Origin: Hymenochaete sp. R1
Lineage: Eukaryota; Basidiomycota; Agaricomycetes; Hymenochaetales; Hymenochaetaceae
Reading direction: 5' to 3'
Length of the DNA: 64,000 nt
NCBI GenBank assembly: GCA_019400425.1
Contig: JAFREE010000045.1
Coordinates: 95,772-159,771 of the forward strand
Made by a program: the position numbers and the translations under genes
The notes under the pieces: generated by a model
What the model was told of the DNA's origin: nothing
Databases searched by the model: none
The model's input: the letters and a program-made list of their open reading frames with translations, nothing else
Shown: piece by piece, positions 1 to 11,875 of the stretch
How positions within the stretch are numbered: the stretch's first letter is position 1
Layout: the number at the start of each line of letters is the position of its first letter

Positions 1-949
1 CCAGCACTCTTTGCATTTCCCTTCGCATTGTCATTCAATGATTGCGACCCACCCTGTTTCCTCCGTGCTAACCACAGCACTATCAGATTAAGTCCCGCAT
101 GAAATAAATCGCATACACTCACTCGTGTATCGATGAAACGTCTTGTGGAAGAGAATTTCGATTTCCGGGACTTCTACTTTTTGTTTGCCCCTTTTAACCT
201 GAATTTCACTCGTTTTGCCTGGCTTGGAGACTCTCGCGACCAATCCGGCGAAATGACCACCTGCCACCATAAACATTGTCCATTTCTTTCCTCCAGGAGT
301 TGGAGCCTGCGCGGCCCTTAGTTCTTCAAGGAACGAGCTCGGGTAGATGCCTTGCTTGAAAATCGCCCGATATACTCCCAATTGAAACGCAGGAGGAGAA
401 TGAAACCACGTTAAGGGAGTAAGCGGCGCCTGTGCCACAGTAGAAGTAGGTGACGGTGATCGAGATTGTACACGAATTTTGGAGACAAGAGTTTCTACGG
501 TGTCAGAGTCGGAATCGTCAATCTCAGGCGATGAAGATTCGGATCCTGAAAGTGAGTCTTCCAGACCTTCAATGTTGCATTAGACGTGTACAAGTCTGAG
601 CCGAGAAATTGACTGGGGTAGGCTTACCTTCTACGAGGATAGAAAAATCTCTCTCCGTTGCTAGTTTTCCGTTTGACAGTTTTGATTTAACATTATACCG
701 ATGCCAATCTGTCCTGAAGTGAGATCTATGGCTATCTACATCCGTGTTGGCAAACACTGCGCCAGGGCAAATGTTGCATGTCCTCGAGTTGTCCGTTACT
801 GCATGGGTTAAGTCTCCGCTAGCCGTTTCCTTTGGGCGATCATCCTCGCGCACAAGAGCGGGTTTACTCTGGGAGAAGTGATTTCGCGGTGTAAGGGTAT
901 CTAGAAATTCGAGAGGCAAAGAGTAAATGTACAATCCTTGCCGGGACAT
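1..949 (-). CDS. VMS1: Vms1/ANKZF1-type peptidyl-tRNA hydrolase, N-terminal part (cut by window edge)
   Basis: Vms1/ANKZF1 releases stalled nascent chains from tRNA on 60S subunits in ribosome-associated quality control and can localise to stressed mitochondria. I read exons 949-628, 545-123 and 67-1, all in phase, with the rest off the left edge. Visible: an N-terminal C2H2-like finger (CNIC...HRSHFRTDWHRYNVK), an acidic Ser-rich linker, then the eRF1-like domain with FMVAGGHFAGLVARV, HKTFHRYT and RRKQGGSQ. The last motif is the loop that carries the catalytic glutamine in this family. The start ATG at 949 is the first in frame and lies about 240 bases from the divergent phosphomannomutase start. 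Ankyrin, VIM and C-terminal parts are not in the window. The identity is clear from three family motifs in the right order. Confidence 0.9.
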
Positions 950-1186
950 GCCTATATGCGCTTGAAAGATGGTAAGAGATAGGATGTTTTGCGGTAGTAC
1001 CAGCTCAATCGCTCTTATTCGGTGTTCGCCAATGCTGGTGGTATGATTTAGAGCACGTCAGTGTATCGAGTCACTTACGGCGGGGGTCTGGGTGTCGTGG
1101 AGGGCGGTGGCAGAGTCGTACATTTACATCCGAGTCGCGTAGCCTATCCAGACGCGTCCAACGTGTCTCCTCCATCGACCATCATC
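950..1186. promoter_or_regulatory. Divergent promoter between VMS1 and phosphomannomutase
   Basis: These 237 bases separate two divergent start codons, so they must hold both core promoters. The tract just before the PMM start is pyrimidine-rich (tctcctccatcgaccatcatc). I see no clear TATA box. Confidence 0.5.
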
Positions 1187-2334
1187 ATGGTTTCCCCAGA
1201 GTTCGCTAACCGAAAACACAAAAAACTCGTTTTGTTCGACGTCGACGGCACTCTCACTCCAGCGCGTCGTGTACGTTTTAAATTTCATCTCATCTTGAGC
1301 TTGGTCGCCAGTGGAGCAACTCAACACCTGGTTCGTAGGATGCGTCGCCCGAAATGATTGAGCTACTCAAGGAACTACGCAAGCAAGTCGCTACTGGCTT
1401 TGTCGGTGGCTCTAATCTCGTGAAGATTCAGGAGCAACTGGGCATCTCAGGCAACAATGGTGTGTCAAGCCCGCAACTGCGCTCGTCAATCCAAACTGAA
1501 ACTGACGCATTCGTCTCATAATCACGTTCCTTAGTTGTCCACGACTTCGACTTTGCTTTTGCTGAAAATGGGCTCACTGCATACAAGATGGGCACTGAGC
1601 TTCCCTCGCAGTCCTTTATCAAGTATATTGGAGAAGATCGATACAAGAAATTAGTAAATTTTGTACTCAAGTACATAGCAGACCTGGATATTCCTATCAA
1701 ACGGTTCGTGGATCGCACTCTGCTATGCTCATCCAGTCATTCATGAAACCATTGCAATGTAGCGGAACGTTCGTTGAGTATCGTAACGGGATGGTAAACA
1801 TCAGCCCTATTGGACGTAACGCAAGGTTTCTTACCCTCTTTAAGTCCGCAAGTGTCTACCTAATATGTTTCGACGCTTTTTTTTAGCCAAGATGAACGCC
1901 TTGCGTTTCTAGCTTATGACAATGTTCGTCCAAAACTATGACTTTTGAACTCCGACTGATATCATGTACGATACAGGAACATAAAATACGAGCTACCTTC
2001 ATTGAAGCTCTCCGTGAGGAATTCCCAGACTATGGCCTGACTTTCTCCATCGGTGGCCAACTCTCCTTCGATGTCTTCCCAAATGGATGGGACAAGACTT
2101 ACTGTCTGAGGCACGTTGAAAACGAAGGTTTTGAAGAAATCCACTTTTTCGGAGACAAAACGCACAAGGTTAGTCTGGAGTATCGTTTGTCTGCTTATTC
2201 TATGTTTATGTAATTCCATGAACAAATCATAGGGCGGAAATGACTATGAGATTGCTGCCGACTCTAGGACCATCGAACATACAGTATCAAGCCCCGATGA
2301 CACGGCCCGGATTCTCAAGCAGATGTTCTTCTGA
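1187..2334 (+). CDS. SEC53: Phosphomannomutase (Sec53/PMM)
   Basis: This enzyme converts mannose-6-phosphate to mannose-1-phosphate in the cytosol. It feeds GDP-mannose for N-glycans, GPI anchors and cell-wall mannan. Seven exons join in phase: 1187-1270, 1339-1459, 1535-1703, 1763-1825, 1887-1923, 1977-2168 and 2233-2334, giving 255 residues, the usual family length. The HAD nucleophile motif [14 protein letters not shown] is at residues 14-28. [42 protein letters not shown] and FFGDKT(H)KGGNDYEI follow in the order typical of eukaryotic PMMs. The protein ends KQMFF. It is divergent from VMS1 and convergent with the aldo/keto reductase. No defect is seen. Confidence 0.97.
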
Positions 2335-2652
2335 ACTTGTACACTTTCTTGTTGCCTCGTACAAGCACTTGTTGTAATTATATACAGGTACGAACAATAT
2401 CAAATCGTTCTTCGCTCTTATACTGTGCATGCCGATAAAGCGAGAGGATATCGACGATGCCGTATTCACGAGGACGGAGACATCTTTTTATTGCAGTGGG
2501 TAAATTTTTCGTGCATGTGAATGTGCATAAGTTCATACACGCACAAGTGGAATAACATTAACTTGTGGAAGATAGGAAACGATATATGATGTCAACAAAG
2601 CATGCGGCTCCAGTAAAAACTACTTTCCAGTACAATACAAGCGTATTACCAC

Positions 2653-4307
2653 TTAACCCCACAGGAAAAATGCCCTGTCATCCGCACCATATCTACCTCC
2701 TTGAACAGGATGATCCTCGAGCACCTTGTTCACCGCTGCTACATCCTTGTCGTCGAACTTGATTGCAGCTGCGGAGGTATTCTCCGTCGTACGAGATTTG
2801 CTCCTACAAGGATAGAGTAATTCACATTTTTTCCAGGCCATCGTGGACATTCAGACTTACGAAGAACCAGGGATTGGAATGATGTTCCCGCCGAGAGCAC
2901 TCACCCACGCGATACAAAGCTGCGCAGATGTGATACCCTTTTTATCCGCAATCGCTTTCAAGCCCTCGACAATGGCTTTATTGGTGGCGATATACTTGGA
3001 ATAAAGTCAGGTACGCTGGTCTGGTAGCGCAGAGCGGATGACTTACTTCTTCACCTGTGCGCTGCATATGCCTTCGCATGTCACCCTCTATAGAATTGTG
3101 TGTTAGGTATATCTCAAAGCCTTCTTCACCATTTACCTTCGAGTTCATTTGGATTTTCAAATTTGCCAGCGAGAAATCCACGACCGAGCGGTCTGAGTCA
3201 CACAATCTCAGCGTCATCGGGAGTGTGGAACAAATCAGAGGAAAACTAACGAGTATGCTGCTACGCCGATTCCTAACTCGGCCGATGTAGCAAGGACTTT
3301 TCAAATGGAGTGAGCGTTTTCTCATAATAAAGGGGAAAGCACACTCATCTCCTCACCTTTCTTTACTTCTTCCTCGTATGACCATGGGCTGACTTCGATC
3401 TCGACCAAGGCAATCGGATGTACCTATTCAAGAAATTCAGCAATCCAGGTTTTCCGGCGCTGGCGAAGCTCTTGACGACTTACTGAATGTGCACGTCGGA
3501 GTGTTTCTGCTCTGCACTCGGACATCCCGATATAATCGAAGAGACCATCTTTAACGAGGGTTGATAGGTTCCGTACTTGATCTTCAACAGGAATATCGGG
3601 ATCAACTCGTGCCGCTTCGAAGAGGTCAATCCTCTTCGTTCCCTTTAACTTCGCAATGGAATTTTCGACGCTTGCCCTCAGGTTCTCCGCCCTGCAGAAT
3701 GAAAGAGGATATTAGTAGTCAAAGACGATCTCAGGTTCGTAAACTTACGAGCAATCAAATCCAAACTGGCCACCCCGCTTCCTTCCACCCTGTTTATAGA
3801 ATATAAGCCTGACATGAAAGTACACTGGAGCTTGATGTGCATTACCTTAACAGACAGAAATGCTTTGTCTGCATACTGAGGATACTTTCCAAAGAATCGG
3901 GCGAGAAGCTCGAGATTAGCCTCAGGAGGATCGATGCCGTAGAATTCGGCTGGGTCATATCATAGACCATTAGTTAGGGATGTTATTGTTACAGCAACAA
4001 CCTACCGCTATTGATCAACATCTTGGTCCCATCTGGAACCATATCGAGCGAGGCCTTGATCGATTCAAAGCACTGCTCGTCCGGAACTGGCGTGGGCTTC
4101 CATCTGTCCATAAAATGTTAATGTATACACCTTCACAGAGTCTTCTGTCGCTCTCACGTCATCATCATAAGGCCATGCTACGCGTAAGGTATGTTAATAC
4201 TATCGATCGTGAGTAAAACAGAAATTTGTACTTACGCCGACTTTGCCAAGCTGGATGGTTTGGTCGCCAACGGTGATCGTAGTTGAGGGAATTTTCTGCG
4301 AAGACAT
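2653..4307 (-). CDS. Aldo/keto reductase, pyridoxal reductase (Plr1/AKR8)-like
   Basis: Likely a cytosolic NADPH-dependent aldo/keto reductase. The closest family I recognise is fission-yeast Plr1, which reduces pyridoxal to pyridoxine. About ten exons run from ATG 4307 (exons 4307-4236, 4177-4158, 4103-4006, 3949-3846, 3789-3749, then larger ones) to a TAA at 2653. Readable blocks in order: [34 protein letters not shown] with the catalytic Tyr, [58 protein letters not shown], and [11 protein letters not shown], the phosphate-binding loop near the C-terminus. It ends DDRAFFLWG. The very short second exon (20 bases) is needed for the frame. Its 3' end converges on PMM. The exact substrate is inferred. 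Confidence 0.88.
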
Positions 4308-5265
4308 GGTTGTAACTGAAATCACTTGTACGGGAAAGTATTCACGAAAACAGATCCTTTTTATATGTTCCGCGCTAAATGTATACAGTCAGCCCAATCA
4401 TATGGGACTTCTTACTCTGAGACTCGCGTCGCCGGCTAGCAAATGTGTGATCACACGGTGCGTGCCGAGTCTGGTATGCAGCCGTCATCGTTGTGAGCAG
4501 TCTCATATGCATACATACTGGGTGCCGCGCATACGCGTCAGTGCTGCTGCCATCGCCGTCTCCAAGCCTTTTACTGAATTTTACTAATTTTAAGGCACGC
4601 TGGCGGGCTTCGATGGACAAATTCGACCTGCAAACCCATGGAATTTGATGAATGGCTGACTCTTCTCTTTCACCACCTCTGCGATCTTCGTCGGAGATGA
4701 CTGTTCATGCATCCCAAATTCATTGATTCCGTTGTTCCAGAGGCGATTCAGAGCGGATTTTTGCTTCTCTTCCCCTCTGATATGATATACAATGTCAAAA
4801 TGACATCCCCCTTTCTATCACGTCCTTCTTGATGAATCAATCAATCCTTCCGCAACTTCAACTTCCATGGTGAATCTGCAACCATCTCAAGGTGTTCACC
4901 TTCAAAAGTTGATTTCTTTGATTCGGAAACGGGCCATTCCAACTCACACAAAAAACACTTTGCAACATCTTCATTGACTGCCTTGTAGCAGCACGCGACG
5001 GACTACATTCACAATGCGCGTAATCTTTGATAGGTCGCCCGCCCACGTCCAAAGCAACGAAAGACATCTGGGGAACTCGTGCCGACCGTTGTGGCAATGC
5101 ACATCCGACCCGCCGGAAACGCTCATTTGCTCCAAGACTCCTTGGTCAGAATCGATACAGGGCCGAAGCAGCGGCGGACGCTAATGGTTTCAAGTGGTGT
5201 GCATATACATCATGCATTGCAAGAGTTAGACGAGATACATGAGCGAAATACAAGGTGCCATGGGT
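4308..5265. other. Intergenic stretch without a recognisable gene
   Basis: This lies upstream of the aldo/keto reductase start and downstream of the eL30 stop. It holds only short reading frames with no family resemblance. It presumably contains the reductase promoter and the eL30 3' end. I saw no tRNA, repeat or snoRNA that I could support. Confidence 0.5.
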
Positions 5266-5765
5266 TTATTGATTACTTCCATCCGCAATGTTCAATAGAT
5301 CGCTGTCTCCTTGGTCCGAGATGGTCATGACCCTGGAACGAACGTTATTTAGAGACAAAATCTCGTACAAGGTACGGCTTTGACATACCCAACACGGAAG
5401 AGTTTTCCAGCAGCGGTACCCAATGCAACGTTCGTCCCTGCGAAATGGTGCACGCTCGTCTTCGACAACATTGCGTAGTATTCAAGCTCAGACTTGCGGC
5501 TTGGGGGACAATTACCAGCAATCAAGACAAGCTTCGCTGTTTCCAGCAAGGGACAAGAATGTAGGCGTCAGCACAAGGGACCTTCTCAGCCTCATGCTCC
5601 AGCCCCCGTAAGAGTCGAAAATGAGAACTCACATTTACCGTTCCGCATTTGCTTGAGGGCAGACTTGTAACCAAGTGAATATTTCCCTGATTTAACGACG
5701 AGCGCCAGACGCGACGCAATAGATTCGGTCGACTTCGTGGACTTTGATTTTTTGGACGCGACCAT
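5266..5765 (-). CDS. RPL30: 60S ribosomal protein eL30
   Basis: eL30 is a component of the large cytosolic ribosomal subunit. In yeast it also regulates its own pre-mRNA splicing. Three exons close exactly: 5765-5633, 5536-5389 and 5332-5266, giving 115 residues. The core [24 protein letters not shown], then [25 protein letters not shown], is diagnostic. The start [17 protein letters not shown] is Lys/Ser-rich as in other eL30 proteins, and the C-terminus ends [11 protein letters not shown]. The roughly 450 bases upstream (5766-6213) are AT-rich and must hold its promoter. Confidence 0.97.
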
Positions 5766-6213
5766 TTTTCACGAGTGCCAATGGGTTGGTTACGGTTACG
5801 AAAGGTAGATTGCTTGCGTGCTTTCGGTTTCTTAGCTCAGAAGTTGGAGCCCACGTCCATAATCGGACGACAGTCTTAGCTGTACAGCACCTCGTCAAAC
5901 ATTTCCCACGCATTTTCATCTCCGTTGCTCGTTTGTAAAACCAATGCTACGCTTAGCATATATTTTAATCGACGTCAAGTACTAAGCATATATAGTATAT
6001 ACACGGTTTTTCGTCTGGTGTAGCAATAGGATATTGTGAAAAATGAACTTAAACCAGAGATAAAAGTATCGTGATCGAGGGAAAATTGCTATGAAGATGT
6101 ATATTATGAGGTTAATTTTTTTGTCGATCCATGAGAGTAGCAGGAAAAAGCATCACACAAAGCAAAGAAAAGTACTACAGAAAAGCAATAAGAAAGCGTG
6201 AAATAACATAAGT
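5766..6213. promoter_or_regulatory. Probable eL30 promoter region, AT-rich
   Basis: This gap of 448 bases lies between the eL30 start and the stop of the next minus-strand gene. It has AT-rich blocks (tatattttaatc, tatatagtatatac near 5970-6002) that could serve as the eL30 TATA region. No coding signal was seen. Confidence 0.35.
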
Positions 6214-7422
6214 TCAAGCATCGTCTTTTCGAGCTTCCTCAGTTTGAAATATGACAACCTCCTTCCATTCAGCGGGGTACTGCTTTGTTGAAAAATAATC
6301 GAAACCAAAAGACAATGACGGTAAGCTTGGGATACGTTCGCCGCAGGCTAACGGAGGCACGGGTGGAGGCGCACTCAATCCCTCTTCGAGTGCCTTGGGT
6401 TGCCGACGAGGTCGCGCCAGAGCATCGAACTTGTTCGTATCATTGTGAATCAAGTCTTCCAGGTCGATCAAACAGTCATCGGAAACTTTGTCAGATTCAT
6501 CGGCAGCCTTTCCAGTAGCCATGGAATGCTGGATTTCAGAGACGACGGTACTATCACGAGCCTGCGGCATCAGACTCCCGTGCCTGCGGATCCTTTGATG
6601 GCTCTGATTTAGTCTTCGAGTTGGTCCTGGAGTTGCGCTGCGACAACGAAACTGCTTTACATCGAGGGTTTCGAATTCGAGCAGTGATGGGTGTAGCTCA
6701 TTTTCGGGAAACGGCGGGAGACGAGATACACCGTGCATAGTTTGAAAAGGCAAAGCGGGGATGCGAAACAGTTCACGTGTTACTTGTTCATGCATTCGAA
6801 GAGAATGCGCTTCTAACACATGAACCACTAAGTCTTCATGACGCGATACCGTCACGAAACACCCTCGGATACGAGTTAGTCGGAGTGCTTATGATTTGAA
6901 CAATAACTGGTATACTCACTCAAAACGGGACATGGAAGTCTCGAGCAGAGAAGATGAGCATTCATCACATGTGTCACGAGATCTACACGCGGCAAAGATT
7001 TTCGATAGCTGCATTGCTTCATTCTGCAGACACCGACACGACCTTTAAGCTTTGGAAATCAAGTAAGTTGCACATTCTCGGCAAAGCTCTCAGAATTATT
7101 ACCTTTGGTGTAGCTCGCTTACAGTGAAGCAAGGTATGCTACAATAAAAGATGCATCATGGAAGGTTGTCCAATTGCCCAAGGGAACAAGAGGACGGGTA
7201 ATGAGCCAAAAAGGTCCGAGAAGGAGAAACCCCAGATGAATGAAGTGAGTAGGTCTTCTCATGTAAAATATAATGATACAACACCTTATGATAGGCACTC
7301 CAGGAATTAAGGACTATTGAGCAGTCTGCCCATCCACAATGGAAGACACTCAGACATTCCTTGGCAGTTTTGAGTAAAATTTCTGAAGTGATGGACACAG
7401 TGGTGTTCTGCACTTCAGTCAT
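6214..7422 (-). CDS. Three-finger C2H2 zinc finger protein, function unknown
   Basis: I do not recognise an orthologue. Four exons close in phase: 7422-7285, 7138-7103, 7049-6920 and 6863-6214, giving 317 residues. Three C2H2 fingers are visible: C-x4-C-x12-H-x3-H starting FHCGWADC, C-x4-C-x13-H-x4-H starting VCRMKQC, and C-x4-C-x12-H-x4-H starting LPCPVLRC. The first finger is completed only after the first splice (AYHK joined to HTLLH) and gives exact spacing, which supports the gene model. The rest is a Pro/Ser/Asp-rich tail with an acidic patch (SDDCLIDLEDLIHND), consistent with a nuclear DNA-binding or adaptor role, which is inference. It is divergent from LEO1 with a 336-base shared promoter. 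Confidence 0.75.
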
Positions 7423-7758
7423 ATATCAAAATGGCTGCACAAAAAAACCACTGTTGGAATGAGAAGCCCTGAAATTTATTATGGCTTTAGCTTTTCAGGC
7501 TGGGCTACCTTTCTAATAGAAAAAATTAGCAGACATACCCTCAGACACCAGATATTACACGTATTCAACTTCTGTCTTATGTTAAGAGTGCACGTTTGAG
7601 AATTAAGTCAGTGACAGAGTTCATAGGTAGTCGTTAGAGAGAGAACTCTTACAAGAGGTCCCGCTCTGCCTCTATGGATGGAGAAAAGAAAATGATTAGA
7701 GATGGAGAAGATGGAAGCTTTGGGACAAGCTTAGCCTGTTTTCCACGGCGTGTATCAG
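7423..7758. promoter_or_regulatory. Divergent promoter between the C2H2 gene and LEO1
   Basis: These 336 bases lie between two opposed start codons. Purine-rich runs such as gagagagaac and gatggagaagatggaag precede the LEO1 start. No firm element can be named. Confidence 0.4.
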
Positions 7759-9534
7759 ATGATCGACGTCGATGTGAACGCGTTGTCGATTGAGCCAGTC
7801 GCCAGTCCTTGTTCGCCTTCCAGAATCCGCTCCATGGAAACTGCTTTCGTTGACAGCCAACTCGAGCTCGCAGCGACCCCTGGACGTATCGAGGACTTAT
7901 TTGAAGCTGGTTTGGCTCCCAATGATGCTCCTACTCAAGAGGGTGAAGAAATGGAAGATTTATTCGGTGATGGGGACGGGGTAGTGCCCCAGTCTATTGG
8001 CAACCACGACAGGTGAGCGTCTGCCATGAAATCATAATTTAAAGCTGACTGTATTCTTAGACTATCCTCACCGGAAGCTACTGGGACACGAGAGGGCTCT
8101 GAGGTCCTCTCGGCGTCTGAACTCAAACATCGCAAAGAGCTCGAATACGAAGAGGATGACGACCAAGATGACAATGTCGTAGAACTTAAACACGCCATGC
8201 TCTCCGTCCCTAATATTCCTTTACCGCAGAGCTCGGATGGCAAAGTAAGTTTGTTCTAGACGCGGACTCTCTTTTTCTCAAGAGACTTTCTTCACTTTTA
8301 GACATGGGTTATCCGTGTGCCTAATTATGTCAAATTGGACTCCAAGCCCTTCTCTGGGGCTTCGTACGTGGGCCCAGACTCGTCGTTGGATGGTGTGGGC
8401 GAACGCGAAAGAAGTCTGAGTGTGAAGCTAGAAATCCGGAATACCATCCGCTGGAAATGGATGAAAGATGACTATGGGTTAGATGTACGTATTCCTGACG
8501 TTCCATTGGTACATATATCTAATAATCATTTTGTTTAGAGGCGCCGTTCTAACAGCAGGATTATTCGGTGGTCTGATGGCTCGATGAGTTTAATGCTTGG
8601 AAAAGAGTTATTCGACATCAACCGATCTTTGGAACGAAGCGGTTCGGATGCTCAATCCCAAACTCAAAGCCAACCTGGAAGCCAGAGTCAAACTGCCAGA
8701 TCGGCTTCTGCCGGTGGAAGAGGAGCTGGTTCAACGTATTTAGTAGCACAGCACAAGCGCCCGGGCATTCTGCAAGCTGAAGCGGCTATCGCCGGGACAA
8801 TGAGCCTCCGTCCTACTGGGATGCAGAGCGAGACTCACCGCAGACTTGCGCGAGCAATGGGTCAAAAGCACTCGCGCGTCACACGTCTGCGTATCGCGCC
8901 GGAGTCAATTGCACAGGAATTAGCAGAGGCGGATAAACTAGAGAAGAAGACTAAGAAGCCGCGGAAGTCGGTTACCGAGAGGGACGAGTTTGGCGAATCG
9001 ACGAGACGAAAACGAAATAACTACGCACGTCGCCGAGAAAGTGTATGGTCCGATGACGAAGAACCCGAGTGGGCTGACGAAGAAGAAGGAGAGTCTGGGT
9101 CCCCATCGCGAATGCGTCGGAGCTCCGGTGAGGGTGCTAAGGATGCGGAAAGAGGAAGGGGCGGGGAGTATCAAACTGATGACTTCCTTGTCTCGGACTC
9201 CTCGGAAGACGAAGACACAGGTTCAAAGAAGAAGTCGAAGACAAAGAAACGTCGTGCAGCCAATGAAGAAGGCGAAGGGGTCACTGATTCGCTGGATGAA
9301 TTGGATGCTAAGATTGCTGAGCAAGAGGCGAATCGGAGACGAAGACGAGAATCAGATGGAAATGATGAGGCTGGATTGGTTGAAGAGGGCGAGAGCAAAG
9401 AGCGTGAAGTTGAAGAAGACGATGTGGAGATGGAAATCGAAAGCGAAGAGGAGGAGGAAGAGTTTAATGTACGACGCGGGGGCGGTAGTCGCAAAAAGCG
9501 CGCCATCGCGATTGAAGACGATGAAGATGAGTGA
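7759..9534 (+). CDS. LEO1: Leo1, Paf1 transcription-elongation complex subunit
   Basis: Leo1 is a nuclear subunit of the Paf1 complex, which travels with RNA polymerase II and supports histone H2B ubiquitination and H3K4/K36 methylation. Four exons close in phase (7759-8012, 8061-8244, 8302-8484, 8539-9534), giving 538 residues. The core begins near residue 135 (NIPLPQSSDGKTWVIRVPNYVKLDSKPF). It continues with LSVKLEIRNTIRWKWM and IIRWSDGSMSLMLGKELFDI, the family signature. The C-terminal half is highly charged with Glu/Asp and Lys/Arg runs and ends EDDEDE. Such flanking acidic tails are usual for Leo1. The start is the first ATG; the frame is open a little further upstream but has no other ATG. 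Confidence 0.95.
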
Positions 9535-9643
9535 AAACAGTTACATGTGAGTTTCTGGTCATTTGGTCTGAAGGACACACAAAAGTCTTCATTTTGCTTT
9601 TTCATACTGTATTGTTGTCACTGGATCGTCATTTACGCTTCGT

Positions 9644-11875
9644 CTACTTTCTGATTCCTGATCTATTGCAAAGAGAGCCGTTCTCGTCCCAAACACCCAT
9701 CGGATCCAATTCTCGAACCAGTCCTTGGTTTTCTGGGTTATTCTGAAGCAAGTTGTGCAATGTGAACAACGCATGTTCTCTGAGGTCTGAAGTTATAAAT
9801 GTCAGTGCGTAGTATTAAATCCTTCACCCCAGGACTATGGCCAAAACAAACGACTTTATACCAGCCCATCTTATTAAAAGGCAAGATGTTGAAATATGCA
9901 CTTACACGGGTTTAGATCGTCCGTCACGCACATGTTCAAGACGTGTGTTATACCACCGCATTTCCGTATCCGATCCTGAACATCTCTGTCCTCATAACAC
10001 AGAATCCCAATCAGACGCACTAGATCACGTTTCAAGAATTTGAATCCCCTTCCCCCTTCTTCGTCAAACCGGTTTTGCGGGGAGCGTGCATTATGACGAG
10101 GGGTACTCCAGGCCGCTTTCCCAAACACAATGCGTGGGAGGAATGTGTCAAGAAGCCGCAGAAGATCTGAAATATTAATTAAGAGTGTGTGAGTTCATAT
10201 TTGGATTTCCTAGGAGGAGGATACTGACGTACCGCATGTAGCTTCCACGAGTTTTTCTCCAACCAACTCCGAGTTTTCAGAAGCACACATGTAGTGCTTT
10301 AACTTACTTGCCTCTTCACTCATTCTGCCCTGACTTTGATCGAGGGACATATTGCATAAACACTGGGATACAAGGACAAGAGCTTCCCATACCCTTGGTA
10401 AAAGCACATCAATGTCTTGTAAGGAAGTCTCTGCTTCTTTTTTTTCTGTTATACTTAGAACGGTACTAGATTGGGGTCCATCAGACGGATCCAAGGATCT
10501 CTTGATTGATGAGCGTGCATAGTTTGTGAGCATGAAGAATTTTTGTAGAAGAAGTGTTGAGAGTTGCTGATAAATTACGTCGACTCGGCCGTTTTCGACG
10601 CTCCGATCAACATGAGATGGCGGGTATTGGACTTGCAATACGTATGAGTCCACGAGTTTCAACAACGTCGTTTGAGATGGTGTGACGATTTCTGCCTCCC
10701 TAGAAGAAAGTTAGGAAAGATGAAGGGCTGATCAACTTCCGGGAGCATACATATTTGTGATTTTCATCAGCGACAGGGACAAGTTGTTGTCAAATAAAGT
10801 TTCAAAAATTGACCAGCTATTAAAGTGTAAAGGTTCAGCCGTCCTTAGAAAATGACAGTACTCACCCGACATCAAATATTTCAGTATCGTCAGTTTCTCC
10901 TTCAAGTTCAGCGCTCCGTGACATCCTATCCAGCATTGTAATGCATATACGACGTCCCATGGGGAAGTCTACAAGCTGAGACCTGCGTGCGTCGGTGAGT
11001 ATTTACATCAAAGTGATAAATCACTTACATTCTCTTTGAGCTACCTACAATGCAGTTAGCGATCAGAACAAACGCTGAGCCGGATGTCCGCGAGTCGGGG
11101 TGCGCCATCATGCGACTTGATTTCGGTCATTAACGCGGAACTCGTTCTTCTAAAAATGTCACCCACATGAGAACATTTTTCTCTTCAGGAAGTCCTAGGT
11201 GCAATGACCAAAACTGATCGAGAAACGGCTCGTTGGAGGTGATAAGATTTGAGACTGTCTGAATAACAAATTGCGCTGCCGTATATTCTTGGGTACACCT
11301 TAAGCTGCTTGATAAAGGCGGAAAGAAAGGAGCTATGCGTGCTCACCTTGCGTACTCGACGTAAAACCAAACGAAGTATACATGTGAGCAACCGATCGAA
11401 TGGCTGATTCACAGACGCTAGGATAATAGTTGAATGGTCAATTTTTTTTTTGCTTACTAGCTTTAGGCTTACTGACAACACTCTGTTCTGATTCTCCGAG
11501 TTTCCGGCGACGAGGTTCCTTGTGAATCGCGCCACAGATACAGTCAATGCCCTCTGGTCGTTATTGCCGAGCACCTTGTCAGAGTCCCTTATCCCCAGCG
11601 TGCTCCAGACAGCGTGCAGATTATCCCATAACTCCGGTGGCGAATCTTGAAATTCCCGTCTTCGATTGTTATTAAAAGGTGTCGTGATGATTCATATATA
11701 ATCTGCTTCTAGTCATCGGGAAGGCATACCTTACGCTTGCATCTTTGCTTAAGTGCTTGGATACTGCATCAAGCTGATTGCAAGCTGCCTGAATATGAAA
11801 TGCTGTCAGGTCGGGCTGCAGCAATACTGAAAGGCTTGAGATCACAGAATCTAACAAGATGGAAGTAGAAGTCAT
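9644..11875 (-). CDS. Ataxin-10 homologue (Ctr86-like)
   Basis: The C-terminus carries the Ataxin-10 domain: FKFLKRDLVRLIGILCYEDRDVQDRIR, GGITHVLNMCVTDDLNP, then after an intron YLREHALFTLHNLLQNNPENQGLVRELDP. These armadillo-like repeats are diagnostic of ataxin-10 and yeast Ctr86, cytosolic proteins of poorly known function linked to septation and cytokinesis. I place the start at ATG 11875 (MTSTSILLDSVISSLSVLLQ) and the stop at 9644. Several introns interrupt the gene. Internal blocks include ELWDNLHAVWSTLG, RFTRNLVAGNSENQ and a long exon near 10665-10230 with LLQKFFMLTNYARSS. Its start faces the hypothetical gene at 12897 across about 1 kb. Confidence 0.88.
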
